Source of the DNA: JAUNSR01 sp036655355
Lineage (GTDB): Bacteria > Bacteroidota > Bacteroidia > Bacteroidales > JAUNSR01
Direction: 5' to 3'
NCBI GenBank assembly: GCA_036655355.1
Contig: JAVVQG010000006.1
Span: 168,824-232,823 of the forward strand
Length of the DNA: 64,000 bases
How positions within the stretch are numbered: position 1 is the first letter of the stretch; every line of letters begins with the position of its first letter. A model generated the notes under the pieces. That model ran no database searches, was not told the origin of the DNA, and worked only from the letters and a program-made list of their open reading frames with translations. The position numbers and the translations under genes are program-made. Below are positions 53,907 through 62,768 of the stretch, one piece after another.

Positions 53907-55219
53907 TATAATTCTTCTATATCGTCCAGTAAAGTTCTGTCGGGCCGTTCATCGCTGATTTGAATGCTACCGAATAGCGTCTCTTTATCCAATCCCGGAT
54001 TCTGCCGAAGCAGATTGAGCGCATTCAGAAAATCGCGGATCACTTCGCGCGGAGTAAGAAATTCCGAAGCGCCGGGTTTGTTGAAGATATCCTCCATAAA
54101 AAGACGTATATCTTCATCGGTTATCACAAGATCAACCTTATAATGAAAATTGAAGATTGCTTTTAGTTTTTTTAGCAATACGAATATCTCATTGTGGTTG
54201 AGGGGTAGGAGTCGAATTACCGGCTGACTAAAGTCCCGAAATTCCATTGTTTCGAATTTATTTGATTCGAGTCTCGTCTTTAATGCATTATAACTGAAAA
54301 ATCCTCTTCTTTCATTTTCAATCACTTCCCGAGTTCCTGCTATATTGAAGAACATATGACCCACTTTGCCTTGGAAGCAATCGTTGTATATGGAAAGAAT
54401 CTTCTCGTAGTTTTTCTCACGCATCCCTGCTGTGGAGATTTTGTAAAGGTTGATCGCTTCATCGAGGTTGATCATGAACCCGCTGTACCCCATGCTCACG
54501 AAAAGCTTGCCGAAATTTTTCAGCATATCGTAATAGTTGCTGTCGGTAATGATTTCGCGGATTCCTAAATCCTGTTTTGCTTCTGTTTTCGTGCGATATT
54601 CCCCTTTCAACCATTTCAAGGCACTCTTACGCAGGTGATCGTCTTCTTTCATGTACCCTTCATAATATTTCATAACCACCAAACCGAAATCGAATCCACC
54701 GGCATCCGTTAACTCATTGATGGTTTTATAAATCTCCTGTTGCACAAGCGGTAGGTATTTTTCATCCCGGATCGCAGTCAACGGAATCTGATGTTCCGAT
54801 GCAGTGCGGGAGAGTAGTTGTTCGATCCATTTTTCGAGAAGTGTCTGTAAGGCACCCCCTTCCGGTTTGGTCTGGATTGCAAGGTTATCAATAAGAGCCG
54901 TATACAGGGCAACACTTTTACCATCGTTTGAATATAGGCGGTTGTCTGGCGTGAAATCGGCGTTGGTAACCACAAATTTCTGTTTGAGGGCGACGGTATT
55001 CATTAAATGCAACATGAACGATTTCCCGGCTCCGAAATCGCCGACCCAGAATTTCATCATGCTGTGCCCGTTACGAACCTCTTCCAGTGCGTCCACTACT
55101 GCTTTTATTTCGTCGGATCGGCCTACGGTAATGTGTTGTACCCCGATTTGCGGTACGACGCCTCCCACCAAGGAGTTGATGATTGCAGTGGCCTCTTTGG
55201 GTTTTACTTTTTCAATCAT
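53906..55219 (-). CDS. BrxD-like P-loop ATPase (DUF2791 type)
   Basis: 437 residues. Walker A GDFGAGKS at 60-67; Walker B FMINLDEA at 248-255; the segment AGTREVIENERRGFFSYNAL then KTRL is typical of BrxD/DUF2791 STAND-like AAA ATPases. VGGVVPQIGVQHITVGRSDE near the N-terminus is also family-typical. It likely uses ATP to drive assembly or recognition in the complex with the helicase and TerB-domain protein. Overlaps the upstream gene by 8 nt and the helicase by 1 nt, so all three are translationally coupled. Confidence 0.85.
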   Translation of the reverse strand: MIEKVKPKEATAIINSLVGGVVPQIGVQHITVGRSDEIKAVVDALEEVRNGHSMMKFWVGDFGAGKSFMLHLMNTVALKQKFVVTNADFTPDNRLYSNDGKSVALYTALIDNLAIQTKPEGGALQTLLEKWIEQLLSRTASEHQIPLTAIRDEKYLPLVQQEIYKTINELTDAGGFDFGLVVMKYYEGYMKEDDHLRKSALKWLKGEYRTKTEAKQDLGIREIITDSNYYDMLKNFGKLFVSMGYSGFMINLDEAINLYKISTAGMREKNYEKILSIYNDCFQGKVGHMFFNIAGTREVIENERRGFFSYNALKTRLESNKFETMEFRDFSQPVIRLLPLNHNEIFVLLKKLKAIFNFHYKVDLVITDEDIRLFMEDIFNKPGASEFLTPREVIRDFLNALNLLRQNPGLDKETLFGSIQISDERPDRTLLDDIEEL

Positions 55220-57233
55220 GATGCTTTATGAGATTAAAATAATCGGGTGCAATCGTATATGTTGCATCTTCCTCCTCAATCAAAACGTCGTCCAGCGTAT
55301 CGTAGCACGTATCGTTCACACTTTCGATGAGCTGGCTGAGAAAACAATTGTGCTCTTTGGCGAATCGGTTTGCCTCTTGCTCGTCAAGCTTTAGGTTGTT
55401 CTCTGTAAAGAGTTGGATAAATTGAAGTTGCACCTCATTAAGATTAACAATGTAGCGGCCTTTCTGATCAGCCGAAACGGTTGATTTATTTTCCTGAGGC
55501 GATTGCAAAGAGGGAAGATGATCCGTTATCGGTTGTTCCGGAAGCACTCCTTCCTCCTCTTCTCCGAGGTACTCGTTCAATAGATCGACTGTTGCTGCAT
55601 GATGGAGCTGTATTTGGTGAATATCCGAAGCATCGATCCGGATCTTTTTCCTTTTGGGAAGATAAATACGTTCAGTAAGATGCAGAGCAGCCGATAGATC
55701 GCGATCATTGCAAAACGCATCGACGATCTTTTCAAACTCTTTTTGTTGCGAATCATCGTTGAAAAGTAGTTTGTGTTGGTTTTTGGGAATCGGTTTGTAC
55801 TCCTCTTTTCCTGAATCCAATATGCATTCAAGATAATAGAGATACAGGATAAGAGCCGATTTCGGATCTTTTGTTGTCATGGTACGGAACGCTTCGAGAT
55901 AAATATTTTCAAGAGCCGGATTCTTGATGTTTTCTTTTCCAAGTTGCAATACTCTACGGATGAAAACGGAGGGCTCAAGCGCTTCGAGTTGTTCGGCGAG
56001 TTCGCTGAAAACTGTTTTCCACCGGGTGGGATTTCGTCTGTTGAGCTCATTTTCGGTAACTTCATCCAGGGGTGGGAGCAGCGATAGGAAGGGGTGCAAC
56101 ACTTCCCGGAACCGCTCGAAAAGATTGTTGCCCGAAGTGTCCACAATCTGCGGGTGATCACAATAGGGTGGAATCTGAACTTTCCTTTTGTGGTGATAAT
56201 GTTCACGAACTTCGTTTTCACAAATCTTGAATAAGGCGGAATACACATCGTTCGGGGCGGAACGGAGCGCAGCATTGTAATTGCGACTATTCAAGCGATA
56301 TCGATAATGTTTGCGTGCGATCAAATCACCCATTTCATTGATCTGCAGGGTCAGGGAACTCCCTTCTGTCCGATAGCTTTCATCTAAATCAGAGATACTC
56401 AGAAGTAATAATTTAAATATTTCGATGCGTAATACTTCAATCGAGTTGAAGTTGTTCTCATAGAGTCGCATCTGATCCAGTATTTTCTTCTCTCGTTTAT
56501 CCAGTCCGAGTTGTTGTGCATAACGTTGACCGAGCGACCAGAAGAAATCGGGGAAATCTTCGATCAACCGATGTTCGGTCTCCTCCGATATTTCCGGCTG
56601 GATCTGAAAAATATTAGTCATGAGTACCGTAGCGTTTTCTCCATCGCTCAATTGGGCGATAACTCCGGCTTCTTCCAATTCGAGAAGCAATTGTTTTGTT
56701 TCGCTGTCTGAGAGGTTGAAAATGCTTTTTAATTGCTGTGAGGATGCTTGTCGTGTTGCGATAACCTGACGGGCTGCCTTATCAAAGAGTTCACTTCGCT
56801 GCGACTCTTTTTCTGCAAGCAGTTTCACCAGATAGGAGATGGCATAAGAGCGTGTTACGGGGTATGCGTCGCCCATCAGTTTTATTTGGTGTTCAATCGT
56901 ATTTATATCTCCGTGAATTTTGTAATCGTCCAATAATTCAAACAGCAGTGTGAAAAGATAATTTGTATTTTCTTCAACATCCAGACAGCGGTTGTTTCGG
57001 AATTCATTCTTGAAAAAAGCATAGAATTCCTGCTGCGCTGGGGTGGCATACTCAATTTCGTACGCACCGAAGATGTATTTATGAGGCCAAATAGGCACGG
57101 GTAGGAGATACTTGATTATGCCGGGCTTCTCTTCGGGAGAGGGTAACAGACAACCTTCATCGCTTATGTCGATGATATGCTGCTCATCCGGTTGGGTATG
57201 AAGGGGCAATTTCTTTTGATCCTTTTGAAACAT
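55212..57233 (-). CDS. TerB-N / TerB-C domain protein
   Basis: 673 residues, cytoplasmic. Residues about 60-145 fit the TerB-N domain (FRNNRCLDVEENTNYLFTLL, YPVTRSYAISYLVKLL); the last ~75 residues fit TerB-C (NLNEVQLQFIQLFTENNLKL, TLDDVLIEEEDATYTI). The middle 400 residues are helical with no named domain. I do not see a clear central TerB acidic core (a di-Asp metal site). Tellurite resistance itself is not implied; TerB-N/TerB-C proteins in this context have been linked by genome context to DNA-processing systems. First of the three-gene operon. Confidence 0.82.
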   Translation of the reverse strand: MFQKDQKKLPLHTQPDEQHIIDISDEGCLLPSPEEKPGIIKYLLPVPIWPHKYIFGAYEIEYATPAQQEFYAFFKNEFRNNRCLDVEENTNYLFTLLFELLDDYKIHGDINTIEHQIKLMGDAYPVTRSYAISYLVKLLAEKESQRSELFDKAARQVIATRQASSQQLKSIFNLSDSETKQLLLELEEAGVIAQLSDGENATVLMTNIFQIQPEISEETEHRLIEDFPDFFWSLGQRYAQQLGLDKREKKILDQMRLYENNFNSIEVLRIEIFKLLLLSISDLDESYRTEGSSLTLQINEMGDLIARKHYRYRLNSRNYNAALRSAPNDVYSALFKICENEVREHYHHKRKVQIPPYCDHPQIVDTSGNNLFERFREVLHPFLSLLPPLDEVTENELNRRNPTRWKTVFSELAEQLEALEPSVFIRRVLQLGKENIKNPALENIYLEAFRTMTTKDPKSALILYLYYLECILDSGKEEYKPIPKNQHKLLFNDDSQQKEFEKIVDAFCNDRDLSAALHLTERIYLPKRKKIRIDASDIHQIQLHHAATVDLLNEYLGEEEEGVLPEQPITDHLPSLQSPQENKSTVSADQKGRYIVNLNEVQLQFIQLFTENNLKLDEQEANRFAKEHNCFLSQLIESVNDTCYDTLDDVLIEEEDATYTIAPDYFNLIKHHD

Positions 57234-57319
57234 CTTCTTCCGTCAGATATAATAAATATATAATCGATTTGAACCCCGTATTGTTTAAATCATTCTGAAG
57301 AGAATTGTTCCGGATGCAA

Positions 57320-57358
57320 AAAAGCCATCTTTGAATTACCGATTCAAAGATGGCTTTT
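57320..57358 (-). terminator. terminator after dps
   Basis: aaaagccatctttgaat / attcaaagatggctttt, 16-17 bp perfect stem, 5-nt loop, followed by a T-rich stretch on the minus strand; 22 nt past the dps stop. Confidence 0.9.
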
Positions 57359-57379
57359 GTTTCTTATTGGTTTATGATA

Positions 57380-57862
57380 TTAAGCCAAATGAGCGCGAAT
57401 CATCCAACAAGTCTTACCTGAACGATAGATAAGATCCTGTAAGTAACTCATAGTACCTTCGTCCATCACTTCCTGCGCTTCCAATTCTTTCAGGTCGTTG
57501 CGGATTTCACGGATGATTGTTTCGTAATCGTCCAAAAGAATTTTGTACATTCCCAAACTGTTCGGAAGCGGTTCGTTGTAATCGTATTCCACGATGCGGG
57601 TATTTTTCATATACTCTTTCAAAGAGCCGAGCGGACGACCGCCAAGACTGCGGATTCTCTCTGCTACATCGTCGATATTATCGATCGCTTCATTATAGAT
57701 GTCTTCCATGAATTTGTGGTCGGATCCAAAAGAAGGTCCCACTACGTTCCAATGGAAATTCCATGATTTAGCCAATAATACGAATTCGTCAGCCAACAAT
57801 TTATTCAATGTGTTAATACTTAATTGTAATAATGTTTTGGGTTCTCCAATGTTAAGTTCCAT
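57380..57862 (-). CDS. dps: Dps-family ferritin-like protein
   Basis: Stores iron and shields DNA from oxidative damage. 160 residues, four-helix ferritin fold with the Dps intersubunit ferroxidase residues: His in SWNFHWNVVG (around 38-40), and D/E in FMEDIYNEAIDNIDDVAERI (around 50-70). LGGRPLGSLKEYM follows as usual. A GGATAGG-N9-CCTATCC inverted repeat lies 20 nt upstream of the start. Single gene with its own terminator. Confidence 0.95.
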   Translation of the reverse strand: MELNIGEPKTLLQLSINTLNKLLADEFVLLAKSWNFHWNVVGPSFGSDHKFMEDIYNEAIDNIDDVAERIRSLGGRPLGSLKEYMKNTRIVEYDYNEPLPNSLGMYKILLDDYETIIREIRNDLKELEAQEVMDEGTMSYLQDLIYRSGKTCWMIRAHLA

Positions 57863-57881
57863 GATTCAATATTTTTAGGTT

Positions 57882-57904
57882 GGATAGGAAAATAGAGCCT
57901 ATCC
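57882..57904. promoter_or_regulatory. inverted repeat upstream of dps
   Basis: GGATAGG (57882-57888) and CCTATCC (57898-57904), perfect 7-bp arms, with a further ATAG at 57892-57895. In Bacteroides, dps is known to be under OxyR; OxyR sites contain ATAG/CTAT half-sites, though the spacing here differs from the classical one. Confidence 0.4.
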
Positions 57905-57991
57905 GTGTTACTTGATTGAATAACGCTTTGCGAATGCAATGGTTTAAGGAGGAGAGCGATAAAGAATATAAAAAATATACTATAAAGTAAA

Positions 57992-58039
57992 AATGAGCTG
58001 ATCTTTCGAATAGGTTACGATTCGGAAGATCAGCTCATT
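57992..58039 (-). terminator. terminator after dnaB
   Basis: aatgagctgatctttcgaat / attcggaagatcagctcatt with one mismatch and a 7-nt loop, 31 nt past the dnaB stop on the minus strand. Confidence 0.88.
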
Positions 58040-58070
58040 ATATGGGGTATTTCTCTTTTTTAGTATGTCT

Positions 58071-59663
58071 TTAGAACGGCACATCGTTTGGATTACCACC
58101 TCCGCGCAGAAAATCCGCTGTGGAGCTGTTCATGGATGATCCAAATGCTGTGTTTGGAGCAGCTGGCGAAGATTCCGCATAGAAATCATTTTGCGTGCCT
58201 TGGTTGATTTTAGATCCGAAAGTACCTGAATTTTCAAACGCCGGCACCGGAGCGGCAAGCGAAGTATCGTCGTCGATGTTCTGGAAACGGGCGAATTCTC
58301 CTTTAAACCGGAGTCTCACATCGCCTACGGCACCATTACGGTGTTTTGCGATAATGATTTCTGCTAATCCGCGCAGGTCGTTTCCTTTGTCATCTTCAGT
58401 CATCTTATAATATTCCGGACGGTGGATGAAACACACCATATCGGCATCCTGCTCGATGGCACCTGATTCACGGAGGTCGGAGAGCTGAGGACGTTTTCCT
58501 TCCCCCTGGCGACTTTCCACACCACGATTCAACTGTGAAAGTGCGATGATCGGAATATTCAGTTCCTTGGCCAATCCTTTAAGCGATCGGGAAATGGTAG
58601 ATACCTCCTGCTCACGGGAGCCGAAAGCCATTCCGCTCGCATTCATCAGCTGAAGGTAGTCGATGATCACCATCTTAACGCCATGTTCACGAACCAAACG
58701 GCGTGCTTTGGTTCGCAATTCGAATACCGAAAGCGAGGGGGTATCGTCGATGAAAAGCGGAGCGTCGTAAAGGTCTTTGATCTTCGTCATCAACTGTTCC
58801 CATTCGTAGGGAGCCAACTGACCGCTCTTGATTTTCTCACCGGGAATCTCACAGGTGTTAACGATCAGACGGTTTACCAACTGAACGTTCGACATCTCGA
58901 GTGAGAAAACGGCAACCGGAGTGTTGTAGTTCATGGCCATGTTCTTGGCCATAGAGAGTACAAACGCGGTTTTACCCATCGCGGGACGGGCAGCGATAAT
59001 CACAAGATCGGAATTCTGCCAACCGGACGTCATTTTATCAAGATCATTAAAGCCGGTCTGTAATCCGGAAAGTCCCTCTTTTCTATTAGCCGCAATCTGC
59101 AGGTTGTCTAGCGCCTCCTTGATGACCGGATTGATCTGCGTTACGTCTTTTTTGACATTTCGCTGTGAAATTTCAAATAGCTTACCTTCTGCTTCCTGCA
59201 TCAGGTCGTCTACGTCTTGCGTATCGTCGAAAGCTTTGTTTTGTACTTCAGAGGAGAACCCGATCAGTTCGCGCGCCAGGTATTTCTGGGCAACGATGCG
59301 GGCATGATATTCGATGTGGGCGGCCGAAGCAACCTTAGAGGTAAGTTGAGCGATGTAAAACGGTCCTCCCGCTTCCTCAAGCGTGCCATTACGACGCAGC
59401 TGTTCGGTAACCGTAAGCATATCGATCGGTTCCTGCTTTGACGCAAGATCTACTACGGCACGATAAATCTGTTGGTGACTGTTTTCGTAGAAACACTCCG
59501 GTTTCAACAAGTCACTGATGATGGAATAAGCATCTTTCTCAAGCATTAACGCACCCAATACGGCCTCCTCTAGCTCACGAGCCTGTGGCTGTAATTTGCC
59601 GTATTCCGGCACCAGCGTGGCTTTTGATTTCGTATTACGAGGGGTGGTCGGTCTTTTTTCCAT
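58071..59663 (-). CDS. dnaB: replicative DNA helicase
   Basis: Hexameric helicase that unwinds DNA at the replication fork. 530 residues: N-terminal DnaB domain (about 25-130) that binds primase and loader, linker, then the RecA-like core with Walker A ARPAMGKT (225-232), KMVIIDYLQLM (Walker B) and SQLNRGVESR. No intein is present; the C-terminal tail is Ser/Asn-rich. The start at 59663 gives MEKRPTTPRN. A -7 box lies at 59699-59706. Confidence 0.97.
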   Translation of the reverse strand: MEKRPTTPRNTKSKATLVPEYGKLQPQARELEEAVLGALMLEKDAYSIISDLLKPECFYENSHQQIYRAVVDLASKQEPIDMLTVTEQLRRNGTLEEAGGPFYIAQLTSKVASAAHIEYHARIVAQKYLARELIGFSSEVQNKAFDDTQDVDDLMQEAEGKLFEISQRNVKKDVTQINPVIKEALDNLQIAANRKEGLSGLQTGFNDLDKMTSGWQNSDLVIIAARPAMGKTAFVLSMAKNMAMNYNTPVAVFSLEMSNVQLVNRLIVNTCEIPGEKIKSGQLAPYEWEQLMTKIKDLYDAPLFIDDTPSLSVFELRTKARRLVREHGVKMVIIDYLQLMNASGMAFGSREQEVSTISRSLKGLAKELNIPIIALSQLNRGVESRQGEGKRPQLSDLRESGAIEQDADMVCFIHRPEYYKMTEDDKGNDLRGLAEIIIAKHRNGAVGDVRLRFKGEFARFQNIDDDTSLAAPVPAFENSGTFGSKINQGTQNDFYAESSPAAPNTAFGSSMNSSTADFLRGGGNPNDVPF

Positions 59664-59698
59664 ATATTGATATCTCTTTTTTTATTTGAAGCGGAGAG

Positions 59699-59706
59699 CA
59701 AAGTTA
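59699..59706 (-). promoter_or_regulatory. -7 box of dnaB promoter
   Basis: TAACTTTG on the minus strand, 35 nt before the dnaB start, fits TAnnTTTG. Confidence 0.5.
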
Positions 59707-59884
59707 CTATCTTTTTTTAATTTCGCTTCCGAATTAAGGTGCTGTAAGCATTTATTGAATTATTTTTCTTAGCAGTTAATCGCTATTCCGACTTCGTTTT
59801 GGTTTATCTCTTTTGTTTAACAAGGAATCTACCCGAACGCATCAACGTCACACCTTATATAATATAGACTATAAAACAATAAAG

Positions 59885-60703
59885 ATGATACGATTTCCAA
59901 ATGCGAAAATAAACTTAGGATTATCGGTAGTTCGTAAAAGAGAGGACGGATACCATGACTTAGAAACGGTTTTTTATCCTATCGGACTAAAAGATGCACT
60001 AGAAGTGGTTCCGAATGAGGAGGGAGCATGCCGATTGTTTATTTCCGGAATTCAGGTAGCCGGTGATCCGGAGAAAAATCTTGTCGTAAAAGCTTATCGC
60101 AAATTACAGGAACGTTATGGGATTCCCGGAGTCGATATTTACCTCTATAAGCATATTCCGTTCGGAGCCGGACTCGGAGGCGGCTCTTCGGATGCTTCTT
60201 TCATGTTGTTGATGTTAAAAGATCTCTTCTCATTGCCGGTTTCGGAAGATGAAATCGAAGAGATTGCGGCGTCTCTAGGTGCGGATTGCCCCTTCTTCTG
60301 TCGCAACATTCCGGTGTTCGCTGCGGGTACCGGGAACCTTTTCACACCGGTGACGGTTTCATTAAAAGGGTACCGGATGGTTATCGTAAAACCCGCTACG
60401 GGCGTTTCCACCAAAGAAGCTTTTGGTGAGATAAAACCCGTTCACCCTGAAATATCTGTTCGAGAAATCGTAAAAAGACCTATTGAAGCGTGGAAAGAGC
60501 TGTTGAAGAACGACTTTGAAGAGACTGTTTTTCCGCTACATCCAGAAATTGCCGCGATAAAGGAAAAACTTTATGAATCGGGAGCCGTATATGCTTCCAT
60601 GTCGGGATCCGGCTCATCGGTGTTCGGGATCTTTAAAGAGGAAGTTTCACTCCTAAATTGCTTTCCCGACTGTTTCGTGTGGCAGGGAGAATGCGAAATC
60701 TGA
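59885..60703 (+). CDS. ispE: 4-diphosphocytidyl-2-C-methyl-D-erythritol kinase
   Basis: Phosphorylates CDP-methylerythritol in the MEP isoprenoid route. 272 residues from the ATG at 59885 (MIRFPNAKINLGLSVVRKRE), which puts the GHMP N-terminal motif PNAKINLGL at the start; an ATG at 59813 adds 24 unrelated residues. ATP loop GAGLGGGSSDAS lies around residue 96-107 and the third GHMP motif MSGSGSSVFG near the end. About 110 nt before grpE on the same strand. Confidence 0.95.
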   Translation: MIRFPNAKINLGLSVVRKREDGYHDLETVFYPIGLKDALEVVPNEEGACRLFISGIQVAGDPEKNLVVKAYRKLQERYGIPGVDIYLYKHIPFGAGLGGGSSDASFMLLMLKDLFSLPVSEDEIEEIAASLGADCPFFCRNIPVFAAGTGNLFTPVTVSLKGYRMVIVKPATGVSTKEAFGEIKPVHPEISVREIVKRPIEAWKELLKNDFEETVFPLHPEIAAIKEKLYESGAVYASMSGSGSSVFGIFKEEVSLLNCFPDCFVWQGECEI

Positions 60704-60815
60704 CAAAAATTCACGAAAAAGGGGGCATTTAGCTGACAAAGATTCAGTAAAAATAAATGGCTCCTTTTTTGTTGTTATAACAGAAGAAAATAATAAAACT
60801 TAATACGACAGAACT

Positions 60816-61427
60816 ATGACAGGATCAAATCATACAAAAGCTCCGAAAACAGAGGAAAAAGAGGTAACCGTAGATAACCAAGACGCCAAAGCGCCACAGG
60901 TTGAGGCAACCGAAGAGACTATTCTAGAACTTCCCGAAGAACAGGAAGGCGCTGAAGTGCAACTAGATGATCTGACAGCTCAGATGGAGGAGATGCAGAA
61001 GAAATACGATGCGCTTCAAGGTGATTACCTTCGTTTGATGGCTGATTTCGATAACTTCCGTAAGCGTACCTTAAAGGAGAAAGCCGAACTTATCAAAAAT
61101 GGTGGAGAAGACGCGTTGAAGAAAATCCTTCCGGTAGTGGATGACTTTGAACGTGCCATGTCGGCTTTGGAATCCTCTAACGATATCGACGCAGTGAAAG
61201 AGGGCGTTAATCTGATTTACAACAAGTTCCGCAACTACCTTGAAAATAACGGAATTAAAGAGATTCCGGCAATCGGCGAGGATTTCAATGATGATGTTCA
61301 CGAAGCTATCACAACTTTCCCGGCTCCTACTCCGGAACAGAAAGGCAAAGTGATCGATTGTATGACCAAAGGATATAAGCTTAACGATAAAGTGATTCGT
61401 TATTCTAAAGTGGTAGTGGGAGAATAA
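60816..61427 (+). CDS. grpE: GrpE nucleotide-exchange factor
   Basis: Releases ADP from DnaK. 203 residues: an acidic N-terminus, a long coiled coil (about 45-90; MEEMQKKYDALQGDYLRLMA, DFDNFRKRTLKEK) and the C-terminal beta domain ending VIRYSKVVVGE. Followed 20 nt later by dnaJ, the usual pairing. dnaK is not in the window. No heat-shock promoter was recognised upstream. Confidence 0.96.
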   Translation: MTGSNHTKAPKTEEKEVTVDNQDAKAPQVEATEETILELPEEQEGAEVQLDDLTAQMEEMQKKYDALQGDYLRLMADFDNFRKRTLKEKAELIKNGGEDALKKILPVVDDFERAMSALESSNDIDAVKEGVNLIYNKFRNYLENNGIKEIPAIGEDFNDDVHEAITTFPAPTPEQKGKVIDCMTKGYKLNDKVIRYSKVVVGE

Positions 61428-61447
61428 CCCTTAATACCCTTAAAATT

Positions 61448-62647
61448 ATGGCTAAAAGAGATTATTACGAAGTACTCGACGTATCGAAGAGTGCAACGGC
61501 AGAAGAGATAAAAAAGGCTTATCGTAAAAAAGCGATTCAATTCCATCCGGATAAAAATCCGGGCGATAAGCAGGCAGAAGAGAACTTTAAGGAAGCTGCT
61601 GAAGCTTATGAAGTTCTAAGTGATCCTGAAAAACGGAAACGTTACGATCAGTTCGGTCACCAAGGCGTTGGCGGAGCAGCCGGCGGTGGAGGCTATGGCG
61701 GATTCAGCGGTCAGGGAATGTCTATGGAAGATATCTTCTCTCATTTCGGAGATATTTTCGGCGGTCACTTCTCCGGTGGCGGAGGTGGCGGATTCGGTGG
61801 TTTCAGCGGCTTTGGCGGCGGAGGCGGCGGATACGGCGGCGGACAAACCCGTCAACGTGTCAATAAAGGAGCCGATTTGCGCGTGAAGGTGAAAGTGACA
61901 TTGCAAGATGTTGCTCATGGCGTTGAGAAAAAAATCAAGGTTAAGAAGAATGTTTCGTGTCAGGCTTGTAACGGTACGGGTGCTGAAAACGGTAGTAGCT
62001 TCCATACTTGTTCCACATGCGGCGGTTCGGGTACAGTAAATCGTGTACAGAATACGATGTTCGGCGCGATGGAAACCCAGGCAACTTGTTCAGCTTGTAA
62101 CGGAACCGGTAAGGTTGTGGATCATAAATGTAACCAATGTACGGATGGCGTACGTAAGGAGGATGAGATTATCACACTCAACATCCCTGCAGGTGTTTAT
62201 GATGGAATGCAGCTTTCTATGTCCGGTAAAGGTAATGCAGCTAAAAACGGCGGTAAACCGGGTGATTTGATTATCGTTATCGAGGAAATTCCGGATCCGG
62301 AATTGATAAGAGACGGAAATGATCTGGTTTATAATCTGATGCTGACTTTCCCAACTGCAGCTTTAGGTGGTTCGGTTGAAGTACCTACCGTTGATGGAAA
62401 AGCTCGTATTAAGATCGCTCCCGGAACACAGCCCGGTAAAGTGTTGCGCTTGAAAGGCAAAGGTTTACCTTCTGTAAATGAATACGGCACAGGTGATTTG
62501 TTGGTAAACGTAACAGTTTATATTCCGGAAGAACTCAGCGATGAAGAGAAAAAATCTATTGAGAAATTGAAAGATTCTCCGAACTTCACGGCTAGTAAAT
62601 CGGTAAAGGAAAAAATCTTCAGTAAGTTTAAGCATATGTTTGAATAA
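61448..62647 (+). CDS. dnaJ: DnaJ co-chaperone
   Basis: Stimulates DnaK ATPase and delivers clients. 399 residues: J domain with HPD at 33-35, a long Gly/Phe-rich region (about 75-140), a zinc-binding domain with CQACNGTG, CSTCGGSG and CSACNGTG; the fourth repeat, CNQCTDGV, keeps both Cys but loses the GxG. A C-terminal substrate domain follows (DLLVNVTVYIPEELSDEEKK). Second gene after grpE, ended by a terminator. Confidence 0.96.
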   Translation: MAKRDYYEVLDVSKSATAEEIKKAYRKKAIQFHPDKNPGDKQAEENFKEAAEAYEVLSDPEKRKRYDQFGHQGVGGAAGGGGYGGFSGQGMSMEDIFSHFGDIFGGHFSGGGGGGFGGFSGFGGGGGGYGGGQTRQRVNKGADLRVKVKVTLQDVAHGVEKKIKVKKNVSCQACNGTGAENGSSFHTCSTCGGSGTVNRVQNTMFGAMETQATCSACNGTGKVVDHKCNQCTDGVRKEDEIITLNIPAGVYDGMQLSMSGKGNAAKNGGKPGDLIIVIEEIPDPELIRDGNDLVYNLMLTFPTAALGGSVEVPTVDGKARIKIAPGTQPGKVLRLKGKGLPSVNEYGTGDLLVNVTVYIPEELSDEEKKSIEKLKDSPNFTASKSVKEKIFSKFKHMFE

Positions 62648-62678
62648 ACGGCTTAGCTGACAATAGAATAGGTGTTTT

Positions 62679-62718
62679 ACGAAACGCGGGGTCTGAAGGG
62701 TTCCGCGTTTCGTTTTTT
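62679..62718 (+). terminator. terminator between the two dnaJ genes
   Basis: acgaaacgcgg / ccgcgtttcgt, 11-bp perfect stem, 13-nt loop and a T-run (TTTTTT). Confidence 0.9.
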
Positions 62719-62723
62719 GGTGT

Positions 62724-62731
62724 TATCTTTG
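62724..62731 (+). promoter_or_regulatory. -7 box of second dnaJ
   Basis: TATCTTTG, 38 nt before the start at 62769 and directly after a terminator, so the second dnaJ has its own promoter. Confidence 0.55.
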
Positions 62732-62768
62732 CACCCGGTTTTAGAATAATATTGGAGAAATAACATAT

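Noticed and set aside
51771..57233. Complete BREX or tellurite-resistance locus
   Set aside because: No PglX methylase, PglZ, BrxC/PglY or PglW in the window, and no TerC/TerD/TerZ; only the ATPase-helicase pair and TerB-type ends are present.
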